Shown: positions 35,051-45,093 of the stretch, piece by piece
How positions within the stretch are numbered: position 1 is the first letter of the stretch
Layout of the letters: the number at the start of each line of letters is the position of its first letter
Assembly: GCA_016742255.1 (NCBI GenBank)
Contig: JACVCB010000008.1
Span: 62,001 to 126,000, forward strand
Source of the DNA: Leptospira sp.
GTDB taxonomy: Bacteria > Spirochaetota > Leptospiria > Leptospirales > Leptospiraceae
DNA: 64,000 nt
Direction: 5' to 3'
Notes under the pieces: generated by a model
What the model saw: only the letters and a program-made list of their open reading frames with translations
Databases searched by the model: none
Told to the model about the DNA's origin: nothing
Translations under genes and position numbers: made by a program

Positions 35051-35319
35051 AAGACGATTTCAAATCACTTTCTCCAGAAGATTTGAAGAAAGAAATTCTT
35101 TCCTCTTCCGAAGAAGTCAGAAAAGCAAGATTCCAATTTGGTGTTACAAGATCTCTTGAAAACCCGAAAGTAATCCGCAATCATAAGAAGAGAATTGCCC
35201 AAGCGTTAACTGTGCTTCGTGAGAAGGAACTAGCTGCAAAAGGCAAACTCAAACAAATCGCACCGAAAGCTGGTTCGGCTCCAAAAGTCGCTAAAACAAG
35301 CAAAGGTAAGAAGAAGTAG
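35047..35319 (+). CDS. rpmC: 50S ribosomal protein L29 with basic C-terminal extension
   Basis: 90 residues against about 65 for most L29 proteins. The core has [10 protein letters not shown] and [20 protein letters not shown]. An added Lys/Ala-rich tail of about 25 residues ends KTSKGKKK. The overlap with rplP suggests translational coupling. Confidence 0.93.
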   Translation: MKDDFKSLSPEDLKKEILSSSEEVRKARFQFGVTRSLENPKVIRNHKKRIAQALTVLREKELAAKGKLKQIAPKAGSAPKVAKTSKGKKK

Positions 35320-35322
35320 GTT

Positions 35323-35592
35323 ATGGAAGATAAAAACTCTAAAAAATCTTTAACCATTCAAGGTGTAGTTGTGAGTGATGCTATGGATAAAACTGTAGTG
35401 ATCGAAATCATCACTAGAAAAGTGCACCCACGGTTTAAGAAAATTATGACCAGAACTTCTCGTGTGAAAATTCACGATGAGAAGAACGAGTGTCAAGTTG
35501 GTGATCGAGTCATCGCTGTGGAAACAAGACCACTTTCTAAACAGAAACACCATAAACTTGTAAAGGTAATTGAGAAGGCGAAATTAGTATGA
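35323..35592 (+). CDS. rpsQ: 30S ribosomal protein S17
   Basis: 89 residues. Its core is [15 protein letters not shown], with [18 protein letters not shown]. Its stop overlaps rplN by 4 bases. Confidence 0.96.
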   Translation: MEDKNSKKSLTIQGVVVSDAMDKTVVIEIITRKVHPRFKKIMTRTSRVKIHDEKNECQVGDRVIAVETRPLSKQKHHKLVKVIEKAKLV

Positions 35593-35981
35593 TCCAACAA
35601 GAAACTATTTTACAAGTAGCCGATAACTCGGGTGTGAAAAAAGTCATGTGCGTTAAAGTGCTTGGCGGTTCCAAAAAACGCTACGCAACGCTTGGTGACG
35701 AAATCATCGTCGCTGTGAAAGAAGCACAACCTGCATACGGACTTCGTGACGGGCAAGGAAAAAAAGTGCATAACAAAGCGGTTCAAAGAGCCGTTGTCGT
35801 AAGAACGAAAAAAGAAGTTCGTCGTCCAGATGGAACTTATATCCGTTTTGATGACAATGCGGTTGCCATTATCGATGATAAAGGGAATCCAAAAGGAACA
35901 AGGATCTTCGGACCTGTTGCTCGCGAACTACGTGATAAAAAATACATGAAAATTATATCTCTAGCTCCGGAGGTTCTCTAA
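35589..35981 (+). CDS. rplN: 50S ribosomal protein L14
   Basis: 130 residues, slightly longer than the usual 122 because of extra residues around [10 protein letters not shown] (about 51-60). It begins [15 protein letters not shown] and ends with the [19 protein letters not shown] signature. Confidence 0.96.
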
Positions 35982-35982
35982 A

Positions 35983-36366
35983 ATGGCGACTAAGTTAGCA
36001 TATAGAGGTTCCGAGCCTACTAAATTTAAAAAAACAAAAATCAAAAAGGACGACGAAGTTCTTGTGATTTCTGGAAAAGAAAAAGGAAAAAAAGGGAAGG
36101 TTCTTGCTGTTGATAAACGCAAAGACCGTGTTTACATCGAAGGTGTGAACAAAAGAAAAAGATTCGTTCGCCCAACCCAAGAAAACCCTGGTGGTGGTGC
36201 GATTGAGATCGAATTCCCAATCCATATTTCCAATGTGATGTTTCACGACGCAAAAGCAGAGAACAAAGCGAAGCCAAAGAAGAAAATTAAGGCTGTACGC
36301 TTAGGCTTTGCCAAGAAGGATGGTAAATCCGTACGAGTGACTCGACCTGAAGGGAAAGAAGTATAG
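35983..36366 (+). CDS. rplX: 50S ribosomal protein L24
   Basis: 127 residues, longer than the common 100-105. The KOW segment [20 protein letters not shown] initiates assembly of the large subunit in other bacteria. The extension is in the C-terminal Lys-rich part. Confidence 0.95.
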
Positions 36367-36368
36367 AT

Positions 36369-36920
36369 ATGGTACCTAGGCTTAAATCAAAATACGAAAA
36401 GGAAATTCGTCCTACACTCCAAAAGTCACTCGGCTTTCAAAGTGTGATGCGAGTTCCTAAATTAGAGAAAATCGTAATCAACGTAGGGATGGGTGAAGCT
36501 CACACAAACCCTAAGGCAATGGAAGCATGTCTTGTGGAAATTGGCCAAATCACTGGACAAAGACCTGTGAAAACTTTCGCTAAAAAATCCATCGCGGGTT
36601 TCAAAGTGAGAGAAGGAATGGTTCTCGGTTGCAAAGTGACTCTACGTGGACATCATATGTATGAGTTCCTTGATCGTTTCATCAACGTAGCCCTTCCAAG
36701 GGTTCGTGACTTTCGTGGTGTTAGCCCGAAGGGATTTGATGGCAGAGGGAATTATAACCTTTCTGTTAGAGAACAGATCATTTTCCCAGAGATCCAATTT
36801 GATAAAATCAATACGATCTATGGAATCAATATCACTTTCGTAACGAACACGGAAGTGGACAAAGAAGCGTTCGAATTATTCCAAGCCTTCGGTATGCCTT
36901 ACCGAGCGGCAGGTAAGTAG
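36369..36920 (+). CDS. rplE: 50S ribosomal protein L5
   Basis: 183 residues. It contains [13 protein letters not shown] near the N-terminus and the [17 protein letters not shown] loop. It binds 5S rRNA in the central protuberance. Confidence 0.97.
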   Translation: MVPRLKSKYEKEIRPTLQKSLGFQSVMRVPKLEKIVINVGMGEAHTNPKAMEACLVEIGQITGQRPVKTFAKKSIAGFKVREGMVLGCKVTLRGHHMYEFLDRFINVALPRVRDFRGVSPKGFDGRGNYNLSVREQIIFPEIQFDKINTIYGINITFVTNTEVDKEAFELFQAFGMPYRAAGK

Positions 36921-36930
36921 GAGATTACTC

Positions 36931-37116
36931 ATGGCGAAAAAATCAATGATGGAACGCCACGCCAAAGAGCAAAAATTCAAAGTGAGAGAGTACAATCGTT
37001 GCCCTCTTTGTGGTCGATCACGCGCTTATTTGCGCCGCTTTGATATGTGTCGTCTTTGCTTCCGGGACCTTGCTAGCAAGGCTCAGATCCCCGGTGTGAA
37101 AAAGTCCTCCTGGTAA
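36931..37116 (+). CDS. rpsN: 30S ribosomal protein S14, zinc-binding type
   Basis: 61 residues, the short S14 form with two CxxC pairs (C24, C27, C40, C43) that bind zinc. No zinc-independent paralogue is present in the window. Confidence 0.96.
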   Translation: MAKKSMMERHAKEQKFKVREYNRCPLCGRSRAYLRRFDMCRLCFRDLASKAQIPGVKKSSW

Positions 37117-37133
37117 TTAGGTTAAGGTAAGAT

Positions 37134-37532
37134 ATGAGTCTTTCAGATCCAATCGCAGATATGCTAACAAGAATTAGAAACGCACAACAAGCTAAACATG
37201 AGCTTTGTGTGATTCCTGGTAGCAAAATCAAAAAGTCCATCCTAGATCTTCTCAAAGAAGAAGGTTTTGTAGATGATGTCCAAACTGTAAAAAATGGAAG
37301 TTTTGATGACTTCCAAGTAAAATTGAAATACGACACAGAGAAAAAACCTGTGATCCGTATGATTGAACGTGTTTCCACACCAGGACGACGGGTATATATC
37401 CAGTCTGGTGAAATCCGTCCTTTCCGAAATAACATCGGAACACTCATCCTTTCGACTTCGAAAGGTGTGATGACGGGAAAACGCGCTCGCAAACTCAGAG
37501 TAGGAGGGGAAGTTCTCTGTAAGGTATTCTAG
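37134..37532 (+). CDS. rpsH: 30S ribosomal protein S8
   Basis: 132 residues. It starts [17 protein letters not shown] and ends with the [16 protein letters not shown] region. It is a primary 16S rRNA binder and, in other bacteria, the repressor of the spc operon. Confidence 0.97.
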   Translation: MSLSDPIADMLTRIRNAQQAKHELCVIPGSKIKKSILDLLKEEGFVDDVQTVKNGSFDDFQVKLKYDTEKKPVIRMIERVSTPGRRVYIQSGEIRPFRNNIGTLILSTSKGVMTGKRARKLRVGGEVLCKVF

Positions 37533-37546
37533 AGAACGATAACACC

Positions 37547-38086
37547 ATGTCTCGAGTTGGAAAAAGTATCATCAAATTGCCTGCAAAGGTAGAAGTTAAA
37601 GCAGATGCAGAAGTCCTTACAATCAAAGGGCCGTTAGGGGAATTAAAAACTCCACTTTACGAAGGTGTCGGAGCAAACGTTGAAAACGGCGAATTGGTGT
37701 TCACAAGAAAAAGTGAAGACCAAAAGACAGTGGCTCTCCACGGTCTCGTTCGTTCCCTTGCGATGAACTGTGTAAAGGGTGTCACAACTGGATGGGAAAA
37801 AAACCTAGAAATCACTGGGGTCGGTTACCGTGCACAAAAACGTGGTAAGGATCTTGTGATGGCACTTGGTTATTCTCACGAAGTGGTTTTCCCTGAGCCA
37901 AATGGCATCAAAATTGAAGTCGCAGATCAGCTCAAAATCAAAGTATCGGGCATTGACCGACAACTGGTTGGACAAGTTGCGGCTGACATTCGTTCCAAAA
38001 GACCTCCAGAGCCTTACAAAGGGAAAGGGATCAAATATCAGAACGAATACATCCGTAGAAAGGCCGGAAAAACCGGTAAGAAGTAG
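37547..38086 (+). CDS. rplF: 50S ribosomal protein L6
   Basis: 179 residues. It has an N-terminal [11 protein letters not shown] and the C-terminal signature [19 protein letters not shown]. It lies close to the sarcin-ricin loop. Confidence 0.97.
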   Translation: MSRVGKSIIKLPAKVEVKADAEVLTIKGPLGELKTPLYEGVGANVENGELVFTRKSEDQKTVALHGLVRSLAMNCVKGVTTGWEKNLEITGVGYRAQKRGKDLVMALGYSHEVVFPEPNGIKIEVADQLKIKVSGIDRQLVGQVAADIRSKRPPEPYKGKGIKYQNEYIRRKAGKTGKK

Positions 38087-38092
38087 AACGTC

Positions 38093-38461
38093 ATGATCAA
38101 CAAGACAGCTAAAAATAGTAAAAGATTGAGAAGAGCGGAGAGAGTTCGTTACAAACTCCGCCAAACATCGGATAGACCTCGGTTAGTGTTTAACAAAACA
38201 AACCGTTACCTGACTGCACAAATCATTGATGATGCAAAAGGTGTAACACTAGTTTACGCAACCACTCTCGAGAAAGATTTTCCGAAACATGAAAATTCTA
38301 AGAAGAGTAAATCGGCTGCAACCGAACTCGGTAAAGTAGTCGCTGATAAGGCGAAAAAAGCGGGTGTTTCCCAAGTGGTACTAGACCGTTCTGGGATGGT
38401 TTACCATGGAAGAATCGCTGCGTTTGCTGATTCTGCCCGTGAAGGTGGATTGGAGTTCTAA
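38093..38461 (+). CDS. rplR: 50S ribosomal protein L18
   Basis: 122 residues. It has an [18 protein letters not shown] core and ends with [17 protein letters not shown]. It binds 5S rRNA. rpsE begins at the base after its stop. Confidence 0.97.
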   Translation: MINKTAKNSKRLRRAERVRYKLRQTSDRPRLVFNKTNRYLTAQIIDDAKGVTLVYATTLEKDFPKHENSKKSKSAATELGKVVADKAKKAGVSQVVLDRSGMVYHGRIAAFADSAREGGLEF

Positions 38462-38968
38462 ATGATGTTAGAAGAAGAAACAAAAGAATTTACTGAGAAA
38501 GTCGTTAAAATCGACCGCGTCGCCAAAGTAGTAAAAGGGGGACGTCGTTTCTCTTTTAATGCTCTTTCCGTTGTAGGTGACTCCAAAGGAAAAGTAGGCA
38601 TTGGATTTGGAAAAGCAAATGAAGTTCCAGATGCAATCCGTAAGTCCATTGAATCGGCAAAAAAGAATTTAAAATCCATTCATTATATTGGTCACACCGT
38701 TCCTCACGATGTGGTTGGACAATTCAAATCAGCACGTGTGATTTTGAAACCAGCTTCACCTGGAACTGGGATCATCGCTGGAGCTTCTGTTCGTTCCGTG
38801 TTGGAAAGAGCAGGGATCCAAGATGTTCTAACAAAGTCTTGGGGATCTTCAAACCCGATGAACATTGTAAAGGCGACTATGGATGCATTACAACAGTTGG
38901 AAACTCCGTCTATGGCGGTGAAACGACGTGGTGTTAGCCTCAAACACTTGTTTGGGCAAGATCTATAA
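38462..38968 (+). CDS. rpsE: 30S ribosomal protein S5
   Basis: 168 residues. Characteristic segments are [19 protein letters not shown], then the [14 protein letters not shown] double-stranded RNA-binding region and [12 protein letters not shown]. It takes part in mRNA entry and decoding fidelity. Confidence 0.97.
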   Translation: MMLEEETKEFTEKVVKIDRVAKVVKGGRRFSFNALSVVGDSKGKVGIGFGKANEVPDAIRKSIESAKKNLKSIHYIGHTVPHDVVGQFKSARVILKPASPGTGIIAGASVRSVLERAGIQDVLTKSWGSSNPMNIVKATMDALQQLETPSMAVKRRGVSLKHLFGQDL

Positions 38969-38981
38969 AAGGGTACTGACT

Positions 38982-39161
38982 ATGGAAGAAGTGATCGTAA
39001 CGCAAGAAAGAAGTTCCATTGGTATCATCCCAATGCACAAAAAAACTTTGATTGCTCTCGGCCTTAAAAAGAAAGGTCAATCCAAAAAACACAAAATGAC
39101 TCCCCAATTGAAAGGGATGTTACGACAAGTAGGATACTTGTTGAAAGTGGAAAAGGTATAA
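38982..39161 (+). CDS. rpmD: 50S ribosomal protein L30
   Basis: 59 residues from ATG 38982. A longer frame starting inside rpsE is not needed. It contains [20 protein letters not shown] and ends [14 protein letters not shown], the usual L30 pattern. Confidence 0.94.
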   Translation: MEEVIVTQERSSIGIIPMHKKTLIALGLKKKGQSKKHKMTPQLKGMLRQVGYLLKVEKV

Positions 39162-39165
39162 TCAT

Positions 39166-39699
39166 ATGGCACAAGAAAGAATCGAACAAGGTCGTGGGTT
39201 TGGTGCAAAACGCGCTAAAAAATCCACATCTCTCGGAAACAAAAACTTGGTTCCCGTTCCGGAAGGCGCAAAAACCTCTCCGAAACGAGTGGGCCAAGGT
39301 CCAGGATCAGGGATGGGAAAAACTTCCACTCGTGGATCCAAAGGACAAAGAGCTCGTGCAGCATCCATGAGACGTGGATTTGAAGGTGGACAGCTCCCTC
39401 TTCACAGACGTTTACCAAAACGTGGTTTTACTAATATCTTCTCTGAAGTATTCCAACCAGTGAATTTGATTTCTCTTACGAAAGCTGGTCTTTCGGGAGA
39501 AGTGACTCCTGCGATTTTGAAAGCAAAGGCACTAATCAAATCCGAACTAGGACCGATTAAATTACTCGGAACTGGTGAAGTGACTGTTGCGATTACCATT
39601 ACGGTTGATGCATTTTCAGCTTCTGCAAAAGAGAAAATTGAAAAAGCAGGTGGCAAAGTCATCATCAGAGAAAAGAAAAAAGAAGAGAAAAAAAACTAA
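39166..39699 (+). CDS. rplO: 50S ribosomal protein L15
   Basis: 177 residues. It has the GPGSGMGKTSTRGSKGQRAR N-terminal loop and a central GGQLPLHRRLPKRGFTN. The C-terminus has a Lys/Glu-rich tail. It is 8 bases from secY. Confidence 0.97.
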   Translation: MAQERIEQGRGFGAKRAKKSTSLGNKNLVPVPEGAKTSPKRVGQGPGSGMGKTSTRGSKGQRARAASMRRGFEGGQLPLHRRLPKRGFTNIFSEVFQPVNLISLTKAGLSGEVTPAILKAKALIKSELGPIKLLGTGEVTVAITITVDAFSASAKEKIEKAGGKVIIREKKKEEKKN

Positions 39700-39706
39700 A
39701 TAACCC

Positions 39707-41086
39707 ATGTTTCAAACCATCGCTAACATCTTTCGAATCCCGGAATTAAGATCTAAAATCCTATTTACGATCGGTATGTTGTTACTTTTTAGAATGGGAA
39801 CTCACGTGACCATTCCTGGTATCAACAGTTTGATTGTGACGGGCATTACTGCCGATCCAAGTGAAGGTTTCCTTGGAATGGTAGATTTGTTTGCTGGTGG
39901 TGCTCTTCTCAAATTTTCTATTTTTGCACTTGGGATTATGCCTTATATCTCTTCTTCGATCATTATGCAACTTGTGATGGTTCTCATTCCTAGTTTGCAA
40001 AAAATGCAAAAAGAAGGGGAAGAGGGCAGGAAAAAGATCCAACAGTACACGAAGTACGGAACGCTCATTCTTTGTGCAATTCAGTCTCTTGCTGTGATCC
40101 AACTTGCCAATTCTTGGTCCACTGGATCGGGAACTGCGCAGGCTAAATACCCAGGTCTAATCAATCCTTCCGTCGAAGGGTATTTTTTACCGATTGCCAT
40201 GTTATCCATCACAACAGGAACAGTGCTTCTCATTTGGCTCGGGGAACAAATCACCGAACGTGGGATTGGTAATGGAATTTCTCTCATTATCTTTGCGGGT
40301 ATCATTGGTCGTATGCCAGAAGCACTCATTGCGATGTTTACTTCTGATACTTCAGATGCTCTCAGTATCCTGATCCTAATTATCATCTTTATTGTTCTCA
40401 TTTCACTCACGGTGATTTTAACCCAAGGGGTTCGCCGGGTTCCACTGAATTACGGAAAACAGATGGTGGGTAGAAAGATGGTACAGGCTCGTAGCCAATC
40501 CATTCCTTTCAAAGTGAACAGTGCAAACGTAATGCCAATTATCTTTGCATCTTCCCTCATTCTATTTCCACAAACAATTGTTCAGTGGTTGTCTTCCAAA
40601 GGGGGACAGTGGGCTGGTTGGGCTGTGATTATGGATTATTTTAACCCATTCTCACAAATCTGGTACCATGCTTTATTTTACTATGTGATTTATACTTCTC
40701 TCATCATCTTCTTTGCTTATTTTTATACGGCAATTCAGTTCAATCCACAGGAACTCGCTGATAACTTAAAAAAATATGGTGGGTTTATCCCAGGTGTTCG
40801 TCCAGGAAGCCAAACAAAAGAAATGATCGAGAAAATTTTGAATCGAATCACCTTACCGGGTGCTCTTTTCCTTGCTGGTCTTGCTCTTGCTCCGTATCTC
40901 ATCATTAAATTCTTAAACCTGGGATCCAATACAGGTGGTGGAACTTTAGTGTATACATTCGGAGGAACTTCTCTTCTCATTATGGTGGGTGTGGCACTCG
41001 AAACCTTAAAACAAATCGAAGCCCAACTCCTCATGAGAAACTACGAAGGTTTCATGAAAAAGACTAAAATCAAGGGAAGAGTGTAA
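39707..41086 (+). CDS. secY: protein translocase subunit SecY
   Basis: 459 residues with ten membrane helices. It contains [19 protein letters not shown] and the [20 protein letters not shown] loop. It forms the translocation channel with SecE (15227). It has the standard position between rplO and adk. Confidence 0.97.
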   Translation: MFQTIANIFRIPELRSKILFTIGMLLLFRMGTHVTIPGINSLIVTGITADPSEGFLGMVDLFAGGALLKFSIFALGIMPYISSSIIMQLVMVLIPSLQKMQKEGEEGRKKIQQYTKYGTLILCAIQSLAVIQLANSWSTGSGTAQAKYPGLINPSVEGYFLPIAMLSITTGTVLLIWLGEQITERGIGNGISLIIFAGIIGRMPEALIAMFTSDTSDALSILILIIIFIVLISLTVILTQGVRRVPLNYGKQMVGRKMVQARSQSIPFKVNSANVMPIIFASSLILFPQTIVQWLSSKGGQWAGWAVIMDYFNPFSQIWYHALFYYVIYTSLIIFFAYFYTAIQFNPQELADNLKKYGGFIPGVRPGSQTKEMIEKILNRITLPGALFLAGLALAPYLIIKFLNLGSNTGGGTLVYTFGGTSLLIMVGVALETLKQIEAQLLMRNYEGFMKKTKIKGRV

Positions 41087-41089
41087 CGA

Positions 41090-41653
41090 ATGAAGAGACT
41101 CATATTTATGGGCCCTCCAGGTGCTGGTAAGGGAACACAAGCTGACATCATCAAAGAGAAATACAAGATCCCTCAGATTTCCACAGGCGATATCCTCCGT
41201 GCCGCAGTAAAAAATGGCACTGCTATGGGGATTGAAGCAAAAAAATTTATGGACGCTGGAGACCTTGTTCCAGATGCTGTCGTTATAGGCATAATTCGCG
41301 ACCGATTGGTCGAAGCTGATTGTGCAAATGGATTCATATTGGATGGATTTCCAAGGACGGTGGAGCAAGCAAAGGCTCTCTCGGAAATCCTCAAAGAGCT
41401 TCACATGGAGCTCGACTCCGTTGTCAACCTAGACGTTCCTGATGAAGAACTCGTCAAACGTTTGCTAGGTAGAGCGATCAAAGAAGGACGCTCGGATGAC
41501 AACGAAGAGACCATCAAAAACCGTCTGCATACTTACAATACCAAGACGTTGCCCCTGATTGACTTTTATAAAGGCACGGGGATCCTTCGGCAAATCAATG
41601 GGTTGGGAAGTATGGAAGAAATCACTAACACTATTTTAAAATCAATCCAGTAG
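41090..41653 (+). CDS. adk: adenylate kinase (short-lid form)
   Basis: 187 residues. It has a [11 protein letters not shown]-loop, the QISTGDILR and [10 protein letters not shown] motifs, and a short LID rather than the long zinc-type one. It interconverts ATP, AMP and ADP. The map gene that often follows adk in this cluster is missing here; infA comes next. Confidence 0.97.
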   Translation: MKRLIFMGPPGAGKGTQADIIKEKYKIPQISTGDILRAAVKNGTAMGIEAKKFMDAGDLVPDAVVIGIIRDRLVEADCANGFILDGFPRTVEQAKALSEILKELHMELDSVVNLDVPDEELVKRLLGRAIKEGRSDDNEETIKNRLHTYNTKTLPLIDFYKGTGILRQINGLGSMEEITNTILKSIQ

Positions 41654-41663
41654 GAGATAGACC

Positions 41664-41882
41664 CTGGCTAAGGAAGAAGCAATCACCATTGACGGAACCG
41701 TTTTAGAACCGTTACCAAATGCAATGTTCCGTGTGGAACTAGAGAATGGTCACAAGGTTTTAGCGCACATTTCAGGAAAGATGCGTATGCACTACATTCG
41801 TATTCTACCTGGAGATAAAGTCACTGTGGAACTTTCTCCTTATGACTTAACCAAGGGCCGTATCACTTACAGAAAGAAATAG
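41664..41882 (+). CDS. infA: translation initiation factor IF-1, CTG start
   Basis: 72 residues, the exact family length. The OB-fold contains [20 protein letters not shown] and ends [11 protein letters not shown]. There is no ATG, GTG or TTG at the N-terminus. An in-frame TAG lies at 41658-41660, then ACC, so CTG at 41664 is the only reasonable start (reading [12 protein letters not shown]). A GGAGA site lies 6 bases upstream. IF-1 binds the 30S A site. A rare start may limit its translation, as AUU does for IF-3. Confidence 0.93.
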   Translation: MAKEEAITIDGTVLEPLPNAMFRVELENGHKVLAHISGKMRMHYIRILPGDKVTVELSPYDLTKGRITYRKK

Positions 41883-41891
41883 GAAACTATA

Positions 41892-42005
41892 ATGAAAGTT
41901 AGAGCATCAGTCAAAAAAATCTGTCCAGAATGCAAAGTCATTCGCAGAAAAGGTGTAATCCGAGTGATTTGCACGAACCCAAAACACAAACAAAGGCAAA
42001 GATAG
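41892..42005 (+). CDS. rpmJ: 50S ribosomal protein L36
   Basis: 37 residues. The zinc ligands C11, C14, C27 and H32 are all present ([14 protein letters not shown]... to KHKQRQR). It has the usual place between infA and rpsM. Confidence 0.96.
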   Translation: MKVRASVKKICPECKVIRRKGVIRVICTNPKHKQRQR

Positions 42006-42011
42006 GAAGAT

Positions 42012-42389
42012 ATGGCACGTATCGCGGGTGTTGATTTACCATCAAACAAAAGAATAGTGATCGGTCTTACATACGTATTTGGTATTGGTAAGACATCCTC
42101 TCAAAATATCCTGAAAAAAGCAGGAATTGACGAATCTATCAGGGTGAAGGACCTCTCGGACGAACAAGAAGCCGCGATCCGACGAGTCATTGAAGAATCA
42201 TACCAGGTAGAAGGGGATCTTCGTTCCGAAGTCAACCTCAACATCAAACGATTGATGGATGTGGGTTGTTACAGAGGTTTCCGTCATAGACGTGGACTTC
42301 CAGTTAACGGACAAAGAACAAGAACCAACGCAAGAACCCGTAAGGGAGTCAAGAAGACTGTAGCCAATAAGAAAAAGGCTACTAAGTAG
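42012..42389 (+). CDS. rpsM: 30S ribosomal protein S13
   Basis: 125 residues. It starts [14 protein letters not shown] and has the [19 protein letters not shown]-terminal signature. It makes an intersubunit bridge in the 30S head. Confidence 0.97.
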   Translation: MARIAGVDLPSNKRIVIGLTYVFGIGKTSSQNILKKAGIDESIRVKDLSDEQEAAIRRVIEESYQVEGDLRSEVNLNIKRLMDVGCYRGFRHRRGLPVNGQRTRTNARTRKGVKKTVANKKKATK

Positions 42390-42400
42390 AGGACCAGTCC

Positions 42401-42814
42401 ATGGCTGAAAAAGACGCAAAGAATAAAAAAGATACCAAAAAGGTTAAGAAAAAAGAAAAGAAAAACGTTCCACGGGGTAAGGTTTATATCCAAGCTTCGT
42501 TTAACAATACAATCGTATCGATTACTGATATGGCTGGAAACGTTCTTTCTTGGTCTTCTTCCGGAATGATGGGATTTCGTGGATCCAAAAAATCCACTCC
42601 TTACGCAGCACAAGTAGCTGCTACCAATGCTGCTGAGAAAGCAATTGAAGCTGCTGGTCTTTCCGAAGTGGATGTAATGGTTTCAGGTCCTGGAATTGGA
42701 CGTGAATCTGCCATTCGGTCTTTGACCACAAAAGGGATTGCAATCAAACTCATTAAAGACGTAACTCCGCTCCCTCACAATGGGTGCCGACCACGAAAAA
42801 GAAGAAGGGTGTAG
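42401..42814 (+). CDS. rpsK: 30S ribosomal protein S11
   Basis: 137 residues. A lysine-rich N-terminal extension (about 20 residues) precedes the core with [17 protein letters not shown]. It ends with [15 protein letters not shown]. It forms the mRNA exit platform. Confidence 0.97.
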   Translation: MAEKDAKNKKDTKKVKKKEKKNVPRGKVYIQASFNNTIVSITDMAGNVLSWSSSGMMGFRGSKKSTPYAAQVAATNAAEKAIEAAGLSEVDVMVSGPGIGRESAIRSLTTKGIAIKLIKDVTPLPHNGCRPRKRRRV

Positions 42815-42823
42815 GAATTAGAT

Positions 42824-43456
42824 ATGGCACGTTACCGAGGTCCAGTTGTTAAATTGATGAGAAGAGAGGGGCTTAACCTCTTTCTCAAAAATAGTCATAC
42901 ATTACATAAAGAAAAATCTTCCCTTGAAAAGAGAAAGTACCCACCAGGTCTTCCTCCAAAGAAAAAAGGGAAGGTAACAGAATACGGCGCACAGCTACGT
43001 GAAAAACAAAAAGTAAAACGCGCTTATGGTGTGTTAGAAAAACAATTCCGTAGATACTTTGAAGAAGCTTCTCACACTCCGGGGATTCCTGGTGAGAACT
43101 TACTCCAATTCCTTGAAAGAAGATTGGATAACGTTCTTTATCGTATGGGTTTTGCTGTTACTAGAAGACAAGCTCGTAACTTTGTGGCTCACAGACACAT
43201 TCTAGTGAATGGCCACCGAGTTGATATTTGTTCTTATCGTGTGAATGTTGGTGATAAAATCGAAATTCGTGAGAAGTTCCAAAAATCCGCGTTTATCGAA
43301 GAAAATATCAAACTAGCCCAAGCAATCAATCGTACTGCTTCTTGGGTGAGTGTGGATTATGCCAAGTTCTCAGGAGAAGTGACTTCACTTCCAACAAGAG
43401 AGCATATTGATATCCCTGTGAAAGAACAGGTAATCGTAGAGTTGTACTCGAAGTAA
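42824..43456 (+). CDS. rpsD: 30S ribosomal protein S4
   Basis: 210 residues. Its S4 RNA-binding domain has [15 protein letters not shown] and [16 protein letters not shown]. No zinc cysteines are visible in the N-terminal part. It is a primary assembly protein. Confidence 0.97.
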   Translation: MARYRGPVVKLMRREGLNLFLKNSHTLHKEKSSLEKRKYPPGLPPKKKGKVTEYGAQLREKQKVKRAYGVLEKQFRRYFEEASHTPGIPGENLLQFLERRLDNVLYRMGFAVTRRQARNFVAHRHILVNGHRVDICSYRVNVGDKIEIREKFQKSAFIEENIKLAQAINRTASWVSVDYAKFSGEVTSLPTREHIDIPVKEQVIVELYSK

Positions 43457-43481
43457 GAATTTAGAGAAGAAGGATACGACA

Positions 43482-44459
43482 TTGTCTCCAAAGAATTTAT
43501 TAAAAGGTTTTAAAAGACCCAAAAAAATCGAATTCACTACCGATGTGAATACACCAAACTACGGTAAGTTTGTTGCAGAACCTTTCGAAAGAGGAATTGG
43601 TACAACGATCGGTAACTCCCTTCGTCGTACACTCATGTCTTCTATCGAAGGAGCAGCAATTTCTGCCATTCGCATTGAAGGAGTTTCTCACGAATTCTCC
43701 TACATCGAAGGTGTTGCAGAAGACGTCACTCGTATCATTCTTAACTTAAAACAAGTTCGAATCAAATACGAGCCAGAAGACAAAGAAGCAAGTAAAGTGA
43801 TCCACTTGGAACTCAAAGGTGCTGGTTACTTTCGTGCTGCTGACCTTGCTGTAGATTCTTCTATTGAAATCATGAATCCTGATCTTCATATTGCTACCCT
43901 CAATGAGGATGCTAATTTGATTATGGATTTGGAAATCCAAAGAGGACGTGGTTACGTTCCTGCAGAAGACAAAAAGAAAGATATCGAAGTATTGGGAACG
44001 ATCCCAATCGATTCGATCTTTTCTCCAATCCAAAAAGTATTGTTTGAAGTATCAGAAACTCGTGTTGCACAAAGATCTGATTACGAAAAACTAACAATGG
44101 AAGTTTGGACTGATGGATCTGTGTCCCCTGAAGATGCAGTTGCACAAGCAGCTAAAATTCTAAAAGACCATCTCACTGTATTCATCAATTTTGAAGAAGA
44201 AATTGAAGAGGAAGAAGAAGAGTTAGATGAAGCTGATGAAAAACTCAAAGCAGCTTTATCGAAACACGTAGAAGAATTAGAACTTTCTGTTCGTTCGACT
44301 AACGTTCTTCGTAGTTTGGAAATTGACTTCATTGGTGAACTCGTAAAGAGATCAGAAGACGAAATGACGAAATCAAAACATTTCAGCGAACAAAGTTTAC
44401 AAGAGTTGAAAGCAAAACTTTCCTCTATGGGACTTTCTTTCGGTATGAGAGATTTTTAA
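43482..44459 (+). CDS. rpoA: RNA polymerase subunit alpha
   Basis: 325 residues from a TTG at 43482. The N-terminal assembly domain has the [12 protein letters not shown] and [14 protein letters not shown] signatures. An acidic Glu-rich linker (about 229-250) is longer than usual. The C-terminal domain has [19 protein letters not shown]. It dimerises to begin polymerase assembly. Confidence 0.97.
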   Translation: MSPKNLLKGFKRPKKIEFTTDVNTPNYGKFVAEPFERGIGTTIGNSLRRTLMSSIEGAAISAIRIEGVSHEFSYIEGVAEDVTRIILNLKQVRIKYEPEDKEASKVIHLELKGAGYFRAADLAVDSSIEIMNPDLHIATLNEDANLIMDLEIQRGRGYVPAEDKKKDIEVLGTIPIDSIFSPIQKVLFEVSETRVAQRSDYEKLTMEVWTDGSVSPEDAVAQAAKILKDHLTVFINFEEEIEEEEEELDEADEKLKAALSKHVEELELSVRSTNVLRSLEIDFIGELVKRSEDEMTKSKHFSEQSLQELKAKLSSMGLSFGMRDF

Positions 44460-44460
44460 G

Positions 44461-44979
44461 ATGAACAAACGTAATAAAGTTAAACAACTCAATAGATCAG
44501 CAGATCATAGAAAAGCTATGATCCAAAATATGGTAATCTCTCTACTTCGCCACGAAAGAATTGAATCTTCTGTAGCGAAGTTAAAGGTGGCTCGTTCTTA
44601 TGCAGAACGAATCATCACAAGAGCGAAAAAAAATCTAGATGCAAATTTAGCAAACCTAGACGAACAAAAGAAAAATGCAGCGATTTTGCACAATACAAGG
44701 TATCTTTATAGCCACCTTGGTGACCAAGAGATCGTGAATAAACTTTTGAAGGATTTAGCAAATCGTTATGCAGAACGAGTGGGCGGGTATACGAGAATCA
44801 TTCGATTGGTAAACCGTCCTTCAGACAACACTGCGATGGGAATTTTAGAACTTGTAGATAGAAAAACACAAGACGAACTCAAAGCAGAAGCGAAAGCAAA
44901 ACGCGAAGAGAAAAAACCTGCTAAAAAAGAAGAGAAACCTAAAAAGGCGAAAAAAGAAAAAGTAGCTGCTTCTAAGTAA
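44461..44979 (+). CDS. rplQ: 50S ribosomal protein L17 with long basic tail
   Basis: 172 residues against about 120-130 in many bacteria. The core has [19 protein letters not shown] and [14 protein letters not shown]-terminal Lys/Glu/Ala tail of about 40 residues is added. Last gene of the supercluster, followed by a terminator. Confidence 0.96.
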   Translation: MNKRNKVKQLNRSADHRKAMIQNMVISLLRHERIESSVAKLKVARSYAERIITRAKKNLDANLANLDEQKKNAAILHNTRYLYSHLGDQEIVNKLLKDLANRYAERVGGYTRIIRLVNRPSDNTAMGILELVDRKTQDELKAEAKAKREEKKPAKKEEKPKKAKKEKVAASK

Positions 44980-45010
44980 CTTCTTATCCGCTAACACGGA
45001 TTCCTTGGTG

Positions 45011-45048
45011 AAAAACCTACTTGAGAACATTCTTAAGTAGGTTTTTTT
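45011..45048 (+). terminator. intrinsic terminator after rplQ
   Basis: A perfect 12-base stem (45011-45022 with 45035-45046) built on CCTACTT/AAGTAGG, with further weak pairing in the loop and seven T residues (45042-45048). It ends the S10-spc-alpha transcript. Confidence 0.85.
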
Positions 45049-45093
45049 ATTGCCAGACCTGTGGATTCCGCTACCTTTTAACCTCCGAAAACT

